Assembly (NCBI GenBank): GCA_024400875.1
Contig: JAKSMB010000004.1
Span: 1-64,000 of the forward strand
Direction: 5' to 3'
From: Bacteroidales bacterium
Lineage (GTDB): Bacteria > Bacteroidota > Bacteroidia > Bacteroidales > WCHB1-69
Length of the DNA: 64,000 bases
Part shown: in pieces, positions 52,069 to 63,704 of the stretch
How the letters are laid out: each line of letters starts with the position of its first letter
How positions within the stretch are numbered: the stretch's first letter is position 1
The notes under the pieces: generated by a model
Seen by the model: the letters and a program-made list of their open reading frames with translations, nothing else
The model's database searches: none
What the model was told of the DNA's origin: nothing
Translations under genes and position numbers: made by a program

Positions 52069-52219
52069 TGTTGCACCCCTAACGGGGTGCCATTGTTTCA
52101 CGACACACCCCGATGCTACAAAGCTATAAGCCCTACGGGCTACGATGCCATCACACTCCGTATGATAACCATCCTGCTCATCCTCTTTTTCCCACAGCAT
52201 CTGTCGCAACCCGTTAGGA
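52069..52219 (+). repeat. 151-bp direct repeat, right copy
   Basis: Identical by eye to 51224-51374. It begins 12 bp after the transposase stop and ends 21 bp before the 3' end of the GH2 gene. It contains the same GCACCCC-TAAC-GGGGTGC and AGCCC-TAC-GGGCT palindromes and is followed by GTTAGGATTGCAACATTA. Confidence 0.9.
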
Positions 52220-52240
52220 TTGCAACATTATTACATATCA

Positions 52241-55999
<3,759 letters not shown>

Positions 56000-56020
56000 T
56001 CAAAGATTTCAATCAATTCG

Positions 56021-56028
56021 CAAAGATA
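56021..56028 (-). promoter_or_regulatory. Promoter -7 element of the GH2 gene
   Basis: Minus-strand TATCTTTGCG, 24 bp before the start codon. Confidence 0.6.
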
Positions 56029-56117
56029 GCACAATTAATCCGAACTATGACGTTTGTCCGTCACGGTGATTTCCAATTATATTCGTTTTTGGGGCGAGCG
56101 TTGGGCGACGTGCCCGC

Positions 56118-56134
56118 GTAGAGACGTGCTCTAC
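56118..56134. repeat. Short hairpin repeat remnant
   Basis: GTAGAG-ACGTG-CTCTAC, a 6-bp stem in a GC-rich patch of the GH2/LTA-synthase intergenic region. It resembles widespread GTAGAGACGT-type repeats. It could also act as a weak transcript-end signal. Confidence 0.45.
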
Positions 56135-56190
56135 AGTACGTACGCATTGGTAAAATGCGTGGTGATTTTGCCATGCGTGCAAAAAACATG

Positions 56191-56198
56191 TATTTTTG
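56191..56198 (+). promoter_or_regulatory. Promoter of the LTA-synthase-like gene
   Basis: -7 TATTTTTGCC with a TTTG at 56167-56170, a 20-bp spacer: the best complete -33/-7 pair in the window. Confidence 0.7.
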
Positions 56199-56246
56199 CC
56201 ACCGTTTTTTATTATTGTTACTATCTTACATTCAATATATTATAAA

Positions 56247-58217
56247 ATGAATTATAGAAGATTGCTCCGACACGACGGCTCTGTACTGCTGCTTCGGTTG
56301 TTGTTGCTCTATCCCATCCTATTCCTCTGTCGGATTGTTTTCTATCTTTACAACCAAACGCTATTGGGTGGCCTTCATTGGCAAGAGATTCCGGGGCTGA
56401 TACAAGGATCCTTGCTTTTCGACACGGTTTCGATCTTATACCTCAACGTCCTTTTCATCATCTTATCGCTCCTTCCGTTTCGCTTCCGAAACCGCAATGG
56501 ATATCAAAAAATGTTGCAATGGATTTACCTCATCACCAACTCCATTGGGTTGATTATCTTGAACTTAGCAGACGCAATGTACTTCAGATATGCCTTCAAG
56601 CGTATCACACCCGAAGAGTTGCATTTTTTTCAGCAGGACGACAACACGTCCGACATCTTGCTGCACGAAATCGGCACCTATTGGTATATTCCGCTGATTG
56701 TTGCAGCGCTGATTGTGTTGTTGACTTTTGTTTACAAAAAGATTCAAATACGCCGTGTGGATGAGATTACGGCACGGCCACGTATTTACTATCCTGTCCA
56801 TACCTTACTATTATTGCTCTCGTTCGTGCTTTTCACCTTTGGTATTCGTGGGACCTTCAACTTCGAAAACCGTCCGGTGACCTTAAGCAACGCGGCGTTA
56901 TACACCCAAGATGCGCAAAAGGCCTCTCTTATCTTAAGCAATCCATTCTGTATCATACGATTATCGGGGGTGAAAGAGATGGAGGTGTTGCACTATTTTG
57001 ACGATGCAACGGCAGCCCAGTACTTCTCGCCATACCACTATCCAAAGGGGGATTCGGGCTTTACGATAGGGAAAAAGAACATCGTCATCATCGTCTTGGA
57101 GGGGTTCAGCAAGGAGCACTCGAAGTACTTGTCGCCCAACCTATACCCCAACCAGGCGGGGTTTACGCCGTTTTTAGACTCGCTGATGCGCCAGGGCTAT
57201 GTTTTCCGCAACGCTTTCGCCAATGGCACCCGTTCGGTGGAAGCGTTGCCCGCCATTTGGGCATCCATTCCTTCCTACGGGACTCCCTTTGCCGAAATGC
57301 CGCAGTGCGTCAACAACTTGGACGCCCTGCCCCGGCTGCTCGCCAACGAGGGGTATTCCACGCACTTCTTCATGGGGGCACACGCCAACCAGATGGGGTT
57401 TGAGGCCTTCGCCAAGCTGGCGGGCGTGCAGCACTTCCACAACCGCACCGACTTTGAGGCGCACGACAAACGCAAAGGCATGGCCAACACGTGGGGCATC
57501 TGGGACATGCCGTTCCTGCAGTTCATGGCTCAGGAGCTCAACCGGATCGACACTCCTTTCTGTGCCACCGTGTTCACGCTCACCTCGCACCATCCTTTTG
57601 TCTTACCCAAAGAATACGAGGGGAAGATGCCTACCGGTACCACGCCGATGCAGCCGTGCGTGGCTTATACCGACCTGTCGATACGGAAATTCTTCGCCAC
57701 CGCGTCCAAGATGCCGTGGTTCAAAAACACGCTGTTTGTGTTCGTTGCCGACCACGTGTCGCCCAAAATCGCCTTTGAGGAGACACACAGCGCCAAGGGG
57801 CACACCGCCATCCAATACTTCCTGTACACCCCCGACGGGAGCCTGCGCGGCGAAAGTTACGACGTAACCCAGCAACTCGACATTATGCCTACCGTTTTGG
57901 GACTCCTGAACTATCAGAAACCCTACTTCGCCTTCGGTCGCGACGTGTTCCACGAAACCGAACGTCGCCACGTCGCCACCAGCTACATCCACGAAATGTA
58001 CCAGTGCATCACCGACTCGATGAGCGTATATACCAACGGACAACAATGTCTGCACGTGTACGATGTTACCGACATCATGCAATATTCCGACATCCGCAAT
58101 CCGAACAACAAGCAACAGCAGGAGGTGGAGAACTACCTCAAGGCGCTGTTGCAATGCTACACGCAGCACGTGCACGACAACGACTTTCACGTGCCGGCAC
58201 CACAAAAAAGCCACTGA
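56247..58217 (+). CDS. LTA-synthase-like membrane sulfatase/phosphotransferase
   Basis: A 656-residue protein. The ATG at 56247 (MNYRRLL) is chosen, since upstream codons overlap the promoter. Five transmembrane segments lie in residues ~15-215, then a periplasmic alkaline-phosphatase-fold domain: IIVLEGFSKEHS (metal Glu), FANGTRSVEALPAIW (catalytic Thr), and VFVADHVSPK (Asp-His). This layout is that of LtaS/OpgB-type enzymes that move phosphoglycerol or phosphoethanolamine to glycans or lipids. In a Gram-negative the substrate is unknown. The last third is clearly more GC-rich than the first. Confidence 0.9.
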   Translation: MNYRRLLRHDGSVLLLRLLLLYPILFLCRIVFYLYNQTLLGGLHWQEIPGLIQGSLLFDTVSILYLNVLFIILSLLPFRFRNRNGYQKMLQWIYLITNSIGLIILNLADAMYFRYAFKRITPEELHFFQQDDNTSDILLHEIGTYWYIPLIVAALIVLLTFVYKKIQIRRVDEITARPRIYYPVHTLLLLLSFVLFTFGIRGTFNFENRPVTLSNAALYTQDAQKASLILSNPFCIIRLSGVKEMEVLHYFDDATAAQYFSPYHYPKGDSGFTIGKKNIVIIVLEGFSKEHSKYLSPNLYPNQAGFTPFLDSLMRQGYVFRNAFANGTRSVEALPAIWASIPSYGTPFAEMPQCVNNLDALPRLLANEGYSTHFFMGAHANQMGFEAFAKLAGVQHFHNRTDFEAHDKRKGMANTWGIWDMPFLQFMAQELNRIDTPFCATVFTLTSHHPFVLPKEYEGKMPTGTTPMQPCVAYTDLSIRKFFATASKMPWFKNTLFVFVADHVSPKIAFEETHSAKGHTAIQYFLYTPDGSLRGESYDVTQQLDIMPTVLGLLNYQKPYFAFGRDVFHETERRHVATSYIHEMYQCITDSMSVYTNGQQCLHVYDVTDIMQYSDIRNPNNKQQQEVENYLKALLQCYTQHVHDNDFHVPAPQKSH

Positions 58218-58237
58218 CACATAATCTATAATTATTG

Positions 58238-58245
58238 TACATTTG
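58238..58245 (+). promoter_or_regulatory. Promoter -7 element of the 58.3-kb lipoprotein operon
   Basis: TACATTTGCACC, 47 bp before the ATG at 58292. Confidence 0.5.
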
Positions 58246-58291
58246 CACCCTAATCAAAATCAACACGATTATTAATCATAATTCACTAAAT

Positions 58292-58816
58292 ATGAAAAAG
58301 ATACACCTTGCAATTCTTGCCATTTTCGCAATTTTCGGTTTCATCGCCTGTGATCCTACTCCAGAACCTATCACCCCTGGCGAAGGCGAAGATACCCCTA
58401 CAGATACCGTTACTGTGAATCCTTTGTCTGCCTTCATTGGCGACTACGATTTGCAGATTAACGTAGACGGTTACTACGTTGACGATGTTGCCAGCGACAG
58501 TCAATCCGAGAACTTCAGCGGCACACTTTCCATCGCTTACCCAGAAGGCATTGAAAATCCGAACTATGTAAAGGTGGTGGGCACCTTCAACTTTGGTGGT
58601 GGCGAGCAACGTACCATCTACAACACCACGGGCACTTTAGATGCCAACGGCAACCTCAAGTTGGAAGACAACATCTTCTCTGCAAATGTTGACATCAACA
58701 TCGCCTATTCCCTCATCAACCCGGTGCAACCATTAACCTTCCACAGCACAATGACCTGCGATCTAATGGGTTACGGATTGCGTTACGAATTGGATAATAT
58801 TGCCACCAGAAAGTAA
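58292..58816 (+). CDS. Hypothetical lipoprotein
   Basis: A 174-residue protein with a typical lipoprotein signal (KKIHLAILAIFAIFGFIAC, Cys about residue 20), then a Pro/Glu/Thr-rich spacer (TPEPITPGEGEDTPTDT) and a beta-rich domain: FIGDYDLQINVDGYYVDD, FSGTLSIAYPEG, LDANGNLKLED. The repeated strand pattern resembles calycin- or lipocalin-like sandwiches of other Bacteroidota lipoproteins, but I cannot name a family. The start at 58292 is chosen for the signal peptide; the frame is open further upstream. It is followed 24 bp later by an M6 metallopeptidase gene. Confidence 0.75.
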   Translation: MKKIHLAILAIFAIFGFIACDPTPEPITPGEGEDTPTDTVTVNPLSAFIGDYDLQINVDGYYVDDVASDSQSENFSGTLSIAYPEGIENPNYVKVVGTFNFGGGEQRTIYNTTGTLDANGNLKLEDNIFSANVDINIAYSLINPVQPLTFHSTMTCDLMGYGLRYELDNIATRK

Positions 58817-58840
58817 ACATCCATCAACATTCAGCAAAAT

Positions 58841-60436
58841 ATGACACGCAAATTACTCACGCTGTTACTGCTTCTTCCCATTTGCACGCTCCTGGCCTCC
58901 ACGCCAGACACCCTGCTTCGCAATCGACCATTGCCACCGCGCACGCGCAAACCAATGCCCAAGGTCGATCTTCAACATCGCGATCAGATCAACCTGACCA
59001 ACTTAGTGGTTTTCATTCGTTTTGCCGATGACGAAGAGATCACACAATCTTTCAGCAGCATCGACAATATGTTTAATGATCAAACCGATGGAAGTGTGTC
59101 TGTCTATAACTACTTCGACGCGATGAGTTATGGAAAGATTCATTATAACACAGTATATACCAACCAGATAAACGGAAACACGATCGTATCATATCGCGAC
59201 ACCCACCCTCGTTCCTATTTCGAGCCATACAGTGCCAGCAATCCGAACGGCTACCAACCGTTCCCTGCCGAGTCGGTATGTCCACGCGAGCGCGTACTGC
59301 TTGCCGATGCGCTACACTACATCGATTCCTTGCACCTGGTAGATCCAAGCATCAATCTGGATGGAAATGAGGATGGCTACATCGACAATATAAGCTTCGT
59401 CGTTAAAGGCGATTGTGGCGGATGGGCAGAACTGCTTTGGCCACATATGGAGTTCTTCTCTCAAGACTCACTGGATTTGCCCTACACCATCTCTATCAAC
59501 GGCAAACTTCCTTACACTTACAATTTCGAATTAGAAGCTTCGGGATATTACTTTTCAGCAAATGTATTCTGCCACGAGATGTGTCATTCCTTAGGGCTTC
59601 CCGATTTCTACCACTATTACCACTATACGAGCATCAGTCCGGTTTCCACTTGGGATATCATGGGACAAAACTGTTTGCAACAGCTGAGCACCATCTTGAA
59701 GTACAAATTCTTAGGTATTGTTGACGAGCCTATTGAAATCACTGAAGATGGCACCTACACGCTATACAGCAATGCTGGAGCCGACTATCAAAACTGCTAC
59801 TACATTCGTTCTGCCATCGACTCCACCCAGTGGTACACCTTTGAATACAGAAACAAGAACGACTTCATGGACAATGTGTCCTCTTCCGGTTTAATTGTTG
59901 GCCGATGGGTGGACACCATGGATGTGAACGACATTTACTACTCCGGGGACGCCATGTTCGACTTCTACAACTACGCACACGGATACTGGGTATTCCGTCC
60001 AGGCAGTAACATTGACACGTTGGATGGTAATGTGTACAGCGCCAACTTCTCACAATACGAAAGCCGAACGGCCTTTGGTCCAAACACGGATCCACATCCA
60101 TACTTGACAGATGGAACACCTGAAACAAGTTTTGAAATCACCGACATCCGTGAAGAAGGCTCCACACTGAGTTTTCACGTTCATTTCCTGAACGTTGGCA
60201 TCGCGGAACAAGAGAGCGACCGGCTTCGCATCTATCCCAACCCGGCATCCGACCAACTGTATGTTGAAGGTAGCGACATCCAGTCCTTGTCCCTCTGCGA
60301 CCTGTTAGGAAAAACGATATGCACCTTGTCGGGTAGCCAAAACAGCATCAACATCAGCACTTTACCTTCCGGAGTATATTGGTTAAGAGTAACCACTTCC
60401 TCCGGTATTGTTACCAAGAAAATCGTGAAGAAATAA
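58841..60436 (+). CDS. M6-type metallopeptidase with T9SS sorting domain
   Basis: A 531-residue secreted protein: signal peptide (LLPICTLLASTPD), then an M6/immune-inhibitor-A-like catalytic region with VSVYNYFDAMSYGKI, DYxDNIxFVVKGDCGG, and the zinc site CHEMCHSLGLPDFY (HExxH followed by a Gly and Asp). A type A sorting domain is at the C-terminus (RIYPNPASDQLYVEG ... LCDLLGKTI ... GVYWLRVTT ... TKKIVKK). Release or attachment is by the type IX system. It may degrade host or dietary protein. It is 6 bp before the fRMsr gene. Confidence 0.9.
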   Translation: MTRKLLTLLLLLPICTLLASTPDTLLRNRPLPPRTRKPMPKVDLQHRDQINLTNLVVFIRFADDEEITQSFSSIDNMFNDQTDGSVSVYNYFDAMSYGKIHYNTVYTNQINGNTIVSYRDTHPRSYFEPYSASNPNGYQPFPAESVCPRERVLLADALHYIDSLHLVDPSINLDGNEDGYIDNISFVVKGDCGGWAELLWPHMEFFSQDSLDLPYTISINGKLPYTYNFELEASGYYFSANVFCHEMCHSLGLPDFYHYYHYTSISPVSTWDIMGQNCLQQLSTILKYKFLGIVDEPIEITEDGTYTLYSNAGADYQNCYYIRSAIDSTQWYTFEYRNKNDFMDNVSSSGLIVGRWVDTMDVNDIYYSGDAMFDFYNYAHGYWVFRPGSNIDTLDGNVYSANFSQYESRTAFGPNTDPHPYLTDGTPETSFEITDIREEGSTLSFHVHFLNVGIAEQESDRLRIYPNPASDQLYVEGSDIQSLSLCDLLGKTICTLSGSQNSINISTLPSGVYWLRVTTSSGIVTKKIVKK

Positions 60437-60442
60437 TCAAGA

Positions 60443-60889
60443 ATGGAATCCAAAGACAAAACATACGAAGAAGCCTACAAGCAAATTGCAGGCTTGTTGG
60501 AAGGCGAAACCGACCTCATTGCCAAGATGGCCAACGTAGCCGCCTTGTTGCACGAAACGTTTCACTTCTGGTGGACCGGCTTTTATCGCGTTAGCGGCAA
60601 CGAACTGATACTCGGACCCTTTCAGGGGCCCATTGCGTGCATGCACATTGCCTACGGGCGGGGTGTGTGCGGTGGGGCTTGGAAAGAGCAACGCACTTTA
60701 GTCGTTCCCGACGTACATCAATTCCCAGGACACATTGCCTGCAGCAGTGCCTCTAACAGTGAAATCGTCGTTCCTGTTTTTGATGGCGATGAGATAATCG
60801 CCGTTTTAGACATTGACAGTGAACATTTCAACACCTTTGATGAGGTGGATCAGCAATGGCTTGAAAAAATCGTATTACATCTTTTCTAA
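60443..60889 (+). CDS. msrC: Free methionine-(R)-sulfoxide reductase (GAF domain)
   Basis: A 148-residue GAF-fold enzyme that reduces free Met-(R)-sulfoxide. The three redox Cys are at 66 (GPIACMHI), 76 (GRGVCGGAW) and 100 (FPGHIACSSASNSEI), with the spacing of 10 and 24 residues found in the E. coli enzyme. The DVHQFPGHIA block is diagnostic. It is 6 bp after the M6 peptidase and 6 bp before the thioesterase, thus part of a short operon. Confidence 0.93.
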   Translation: MESKDKTYEEAYKQIAGLLEGETDLIAKMANVAALLHETFHFWWTGFYRVSGNELILGPFQGPIACMHIAYGRGVCGGAWKEQRTLVVPDVHQFPGHIACSSASNSEIVVPVFDGDEIIAVLDIDSEHFNTFDEVDQQWLEKIVLHLF

Positions 60890-60895
60890 AGAAAA

Positions 60896-61654
60896 ATGAT
60901 CTACACTTACAACGTCAATAAAAATCTAAGTTATTCTGAAATAGACCGTTCTGGGAATCCTGGAATCATAGGCTCCATGCAATTGGCGCAAGATATGACC
61001 ACCAGCTATTTCAACATAATGGGCACCGACAACCTGACGCTACGGGTAAAAGACAATGCGCTGTGGGTAATCACGCGTTCACGTTTTAGGATATACAAAA
61101 ACACGATTTGGAATGCGCCCATCCGTATGAGCAGTCATCTGGTTCAACGAACACCGCTGCGTGTTACCGTTGAAACACGCATTACCGACGATTGCGGGCA
61201 AATGATCATTGCCATCCGGCAGGAATTCTGTCCACTTGACCTAACCACACACCGGATACGCAAGATAGAAACCATCTCCTTTCCTTCTGATGCCGAGACC
61301 GAAACGGCTGTTTTCCAAGAGGATTACGAACCTCTGAAAGCCACATTCTGCGATGCGAACCTTATCCTCAACGCTCATATTGTGTCTTCTGACATCGACT
61401 ACAGCAACCACGTCAACAACGTGATGTATGTAAAATACATATACAATTGCTTCTCCTCAGATTTCTGGATAACCCATCAGCCTGTAGGATTTGAAGTACA
61501 CCACATCGCAGAGGCAAAAGAAGATGAAGAAATTCATGTTTATTACAAAAAAGAGGGCGATAATACATTAGAGTTTCTCATTTCCAATGAGGAAAAGGAA
61601 TTCTGTAGAGTGAAAGTAATGTTCAAAGAGTTGGATTTAAGTCGGATAGAATAA
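60896..61654 (+). CDS. Acyl-ACP thioesterase
   Basis: A 252-residue double-hotdog thioesterase. The first hotdog starts with the SYSEIDRSGNPGIIGSMQLAQD segment, and the second carries VSSDIDYSNHVNNVMYVKYIYN, containing the Asn-His pair used in bacterial acyl-ACP thioesterases. It ends fatty acid synthesis by freeing the acyl chain; in Bacteroidota it may supply free fatty acids or exported lipids. It is in operon with the fRMsr gene and is followed 56 bp later by a DMT transporter. Confidence 0.88.
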   Translation: MIYTYNVNKNLSYSEIDRSGNPGIIGSMQLAQDMTTSYFNIMGTDNLTLRVKDNALWVITRSRFRIYKNTIWNAPIRMSSHLVQRTPLRVTVETRITDDCGQMIIAIRQEFCPLDLTTHRIRKIETISFPSDAETETAVFQEDYEPLKATFCDANLILNAHIVSSDIDYSNHVNNVMYVKYIYNCFSSDFWITHQPVGFEVHHIAEAKEDEEIHVYYKKEGDNTLEFLISNEEKEFCRVKVMFKELDLSRIE

Positions 61655-61710
61655 AGTAAAAGAACAACGCTTGAAGTGGTAAAAATGATTTTATAACAGC
61701 ATGGGAGAAT

Positions 61711-62628
61711 ATGGAAAAAAATAATCGTTTTATTGGCATATTAAGCGGTATCGTAGCGGCCATTTGCTACGGCACCAACCCGTTGGGGGCGTTGTTTCTC
61801 TATCAGGAGGGTGTCAACACGCACACCGTTCTTGGTCACCGCTTTTCCCTTGCCGCCATCTTGGTTGGCATCTTGATGCTCTTTCGCAAAGAGCACTTTC
61901 GCGTCACAAAACGGGAACTCGTTATTTTAATCTCCTTAGGCTTGCTCTTTGCGGCTTCCTCCATGTCGTTGTACTCCAGTTTTCACTACATGGATGCCGG
62001 CATTGCTTCCACCCTACTCTTCGTATATCCGTTGATGGTGGCCCTCATCATGAGTCTGTTTTTCCGCGAAAAGCTCACCCTGGCAACCCTGCTGTCCATT
62101 GCATTAGCCTTCTTAGGCATTGCCTTGCTGAACAAGACGGGCGACGGTGCGACCTTAAACACCACCGGTGTACTATTGGTTATGCTATCTTCCTTAACGT
62201 ATGCTGTTTACATCGTTATCATCAACCAGACGAAGATTAAGATGTCGCCGTTCAAGATGAACTTTTACGTACTGATATTCTGTTTGGTAGGCATCATAGC
62301 GCACTCCTTTTTCAGTCCAGATACGCACATACAGGTGTTGCCATCGGCACGTGCGTGGGGTTTTGCCATGTTGTTGGCCATCATGCCAACCTTCATGGCG
62401 CTCATACTGTTAACCGTTTCGATACGGAATGTTGGGTCCACGCCGGCTGCCATCATGGGCGCGTTGGAGCCCCTCACTGCCGTACTGATTGGGGTATTGG
62501 TATTCCACGAGCAATTCTCCTCCCGCCTGGCCTGGGGCATCCTGTTGGTTCTCGGAGGCGTGATGCTCATCATAGTAGGCAAAGACTGGCGTTGGAAACA
62601 GATTCGGGAAGCCCTACGCAGACGTTGA
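61711..62628 (+). CDS. EamA/DMT-family transporter
   Basis: A 305-residue membrane protein with ten transmembrane segments in two EamA repeats (residues ~8-140 and ~155-290). The first repeat starts GILSGIVAAICYGTNPLGA, and the second repeat ends GALEPLTAVLIGVLVFHEQFSS, the usual DMT end-of-repeat signature. The substrate is unknown; the family exports amino acids, nucleosides or other metabolites. A TATTTTTG promoter for the next gene follows directly. Confidence 0.9.
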   Translation: MEKNNRFIGILSGIVAAICYGTNPLGALFLYQEGVNTHTVLGHRFSLAAILVGILMLFRKEHFRVTKRELVILISLGLLFAASSMSLYSSFHYMDAGIASTLLFVYPLMVALIMSLFFREKLTLATLLSIALAFLGIALLNKTGDGATLNTTGVLLVMLSSLTYAVYIVIINQTKIKMSPFKMNFYVLIFCLVGIIAHSFFSPDTHIQVLPSARAWGFAMLLAIMPTFMALILLTVSIRNVGSTPAAIMGALEPLTAVLIGVLVFHEQFSSRLAWGILLVLGGVMLIIVGKDWRWKQIREALRRR

Positions 62629-62643
62629 ATTCCATTATTTTAC

Positions 62644-62651
62644 TATTTTTG
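62644..62651 (+). promoter_or_regulatory. Promoter -7 element of the cyclophilin gene
   Basis: TATTTTTGC, 20 bp before the ATG at 62671. Confidence 0.6.
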
Positions 62652-62670
62652 CAAACAAAACTAACGTAAT

Positions 62671-63387
62671 ATGAAGAGAATAATTTGTTTATCTATTTTA
62701 TTAAGTATCATCACATTAAATGCGTGTTCCGCACAAAAGGACAAAAAGTCGAAGAAGAAAACAAAAGCCATGACGGAAGCCGCATCAGAAGTAACAAAAG
62801 AAAAAATGACAGAAGTACTCATTGAAACCAGTATGGGCAACATTCAAATTGCCTTGTACAACGAAACGCCGCAACACCGCGACAATTTCATCAAATTGGT
62901 AAAAGAAAACTATTACGACGGTGTTCTTTTCCACAGAATCATCAAAGGTTTTATGATTCAAACCGGCGACCCAGACTCCAAGGATGCTAAACCTGGACAA
63001 ATGTTAGGTGCTGGCGGTCCTGGCTACCGTATTCCTGCCGAGATCAACCCGAACCTTATTCACCGCAGAGGTGCAGTTGCTGCCGCTCGCGACAACAATC
63101 CTCAGAAGGCATCCTCTGGCTCACAATTCTACATTGTAGATGGTACCGTTTACCCTACCAGTCAGCTTGTTAGCATGTGCCAACGCTATGGCAAGGCCCT
63201 CACTGCCGAACAGGAGAAAGTATACACCACCATTGGTGGCGCACCTTGGTTGGATGGTGAATACACCGTTTTCGGTCAGGTAGTTTCCGGAATGGAAGTA
63301 GTTGATAAGATCGCTGCTGCTCAGAAAAACGCCAACGACCGTCCATTGGAAGACATCAAAATCATCAGCGTAAAAATCGTAGAATAA
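62671..63387 (+). CDS. Peptidyl-prolyl isomerase, cyclophilin type, lipoprotein
   Basis: A 238-residue cyclophilin. The N-terminus carries a lipobox (LLSIITLNAC, Cys about residue 19) and a lysine-rich spacer (KDKKSKKKTK). The catalytic core starts VLIETSMGNIQIALYN, with FHRIIKGFMIQTGDP (active-site Arg and Gln), and GSQFYIV. An insertion of about 50 residues between the ASSGSQFYIVDG and GGAPWLDGEYTVFG blocks is common in Bacteroidota members. It aids folding of outer-envelope proteins. It is a single gene with its own terminator. Confidence 0.92.
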   Translation: MKRIICLSILLSIITLNACSAQKDKKSKKKTKAMTEAASEVTKEKMTEVLIETSMGNIQIALYNETPQHRDNFIKLVKENYYDGVLFHRIIKGFMIQTGDPDSKDAKPGQMLGAGGPGYRIPAEINPNLIHRRGAVAAARDNNPQKASSGSQFYIVDGTVYPTSQLVSMCQRYGKALTAEQEKVYTTIGGAPWLDGEYTVFGQVVSGMEVVDKIAAAQKNANDRPLEDIKIISVKIVE

Positions 63388-63411
63388 CTATTCAATCACT
63401 CATACTATAGT

Positions 63412-63444
63412 AGAGGCGCATCGTGGATGCGCCTCTTTTTTTTT
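63412..63444 (+). terminator. Terminator of the cyclophilin gene
   Basis: AGAGGCGCATC-GTG-GATGCGCCTCT followed by a T-run: 11-bp GC-rich stem. Confidence 0.92.
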
Positions 63445-63517
63445 GACGATGTTCTACCTTTCAACGATGGCCAGAACATCTCCATATCTTCTGTAATGCA
63501 GGTTGCCAAAAAAGTGT

Positions 63518-63704
63518 TATCTTTGCAAGTTGCATTATTATGCATCCGTATTGTGTCCTTTTCAGAAATATATTTTTTTATATTTCTAATTATCAATATT
63601 ATACAAAAAACATAATCCGTGATAATAAGGTAATAAAACGGATGCCATGCATGCATTATTCTTACGAAAAAATAAGATAAAAATTAAAGGATATACTAAG
63701 ACAT
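63518..63704 (+). promoter_or_regulatory. pheS promoter and structured leader with possible leader peptide
   Basis: A TATCTTTGC -7 element (63518-63525) lies 180 bp before pheS. The leader contains GCATCCGT (63542-63549) and ATCCGT (63615-63620), both complementary to ACGGATGC (63638-63645), so two mutually exclusive hairpins are possible. An open frame from 63540 (47 codons) contains a Phe- and Tyr-rich stretch (LFRNIFFYISNYQYY), reminiscent of the E. coli pheM leader peptide. No clear U-tract terminator follows. Confidence 0.5.

Noticed and set aside
51224..52219. CRISPR array
   Set aside because: The repeats are few, 112-151 bp long and palindromic around a transposase, with no regular spacers; nothing CRISPR-like was seen in the window.
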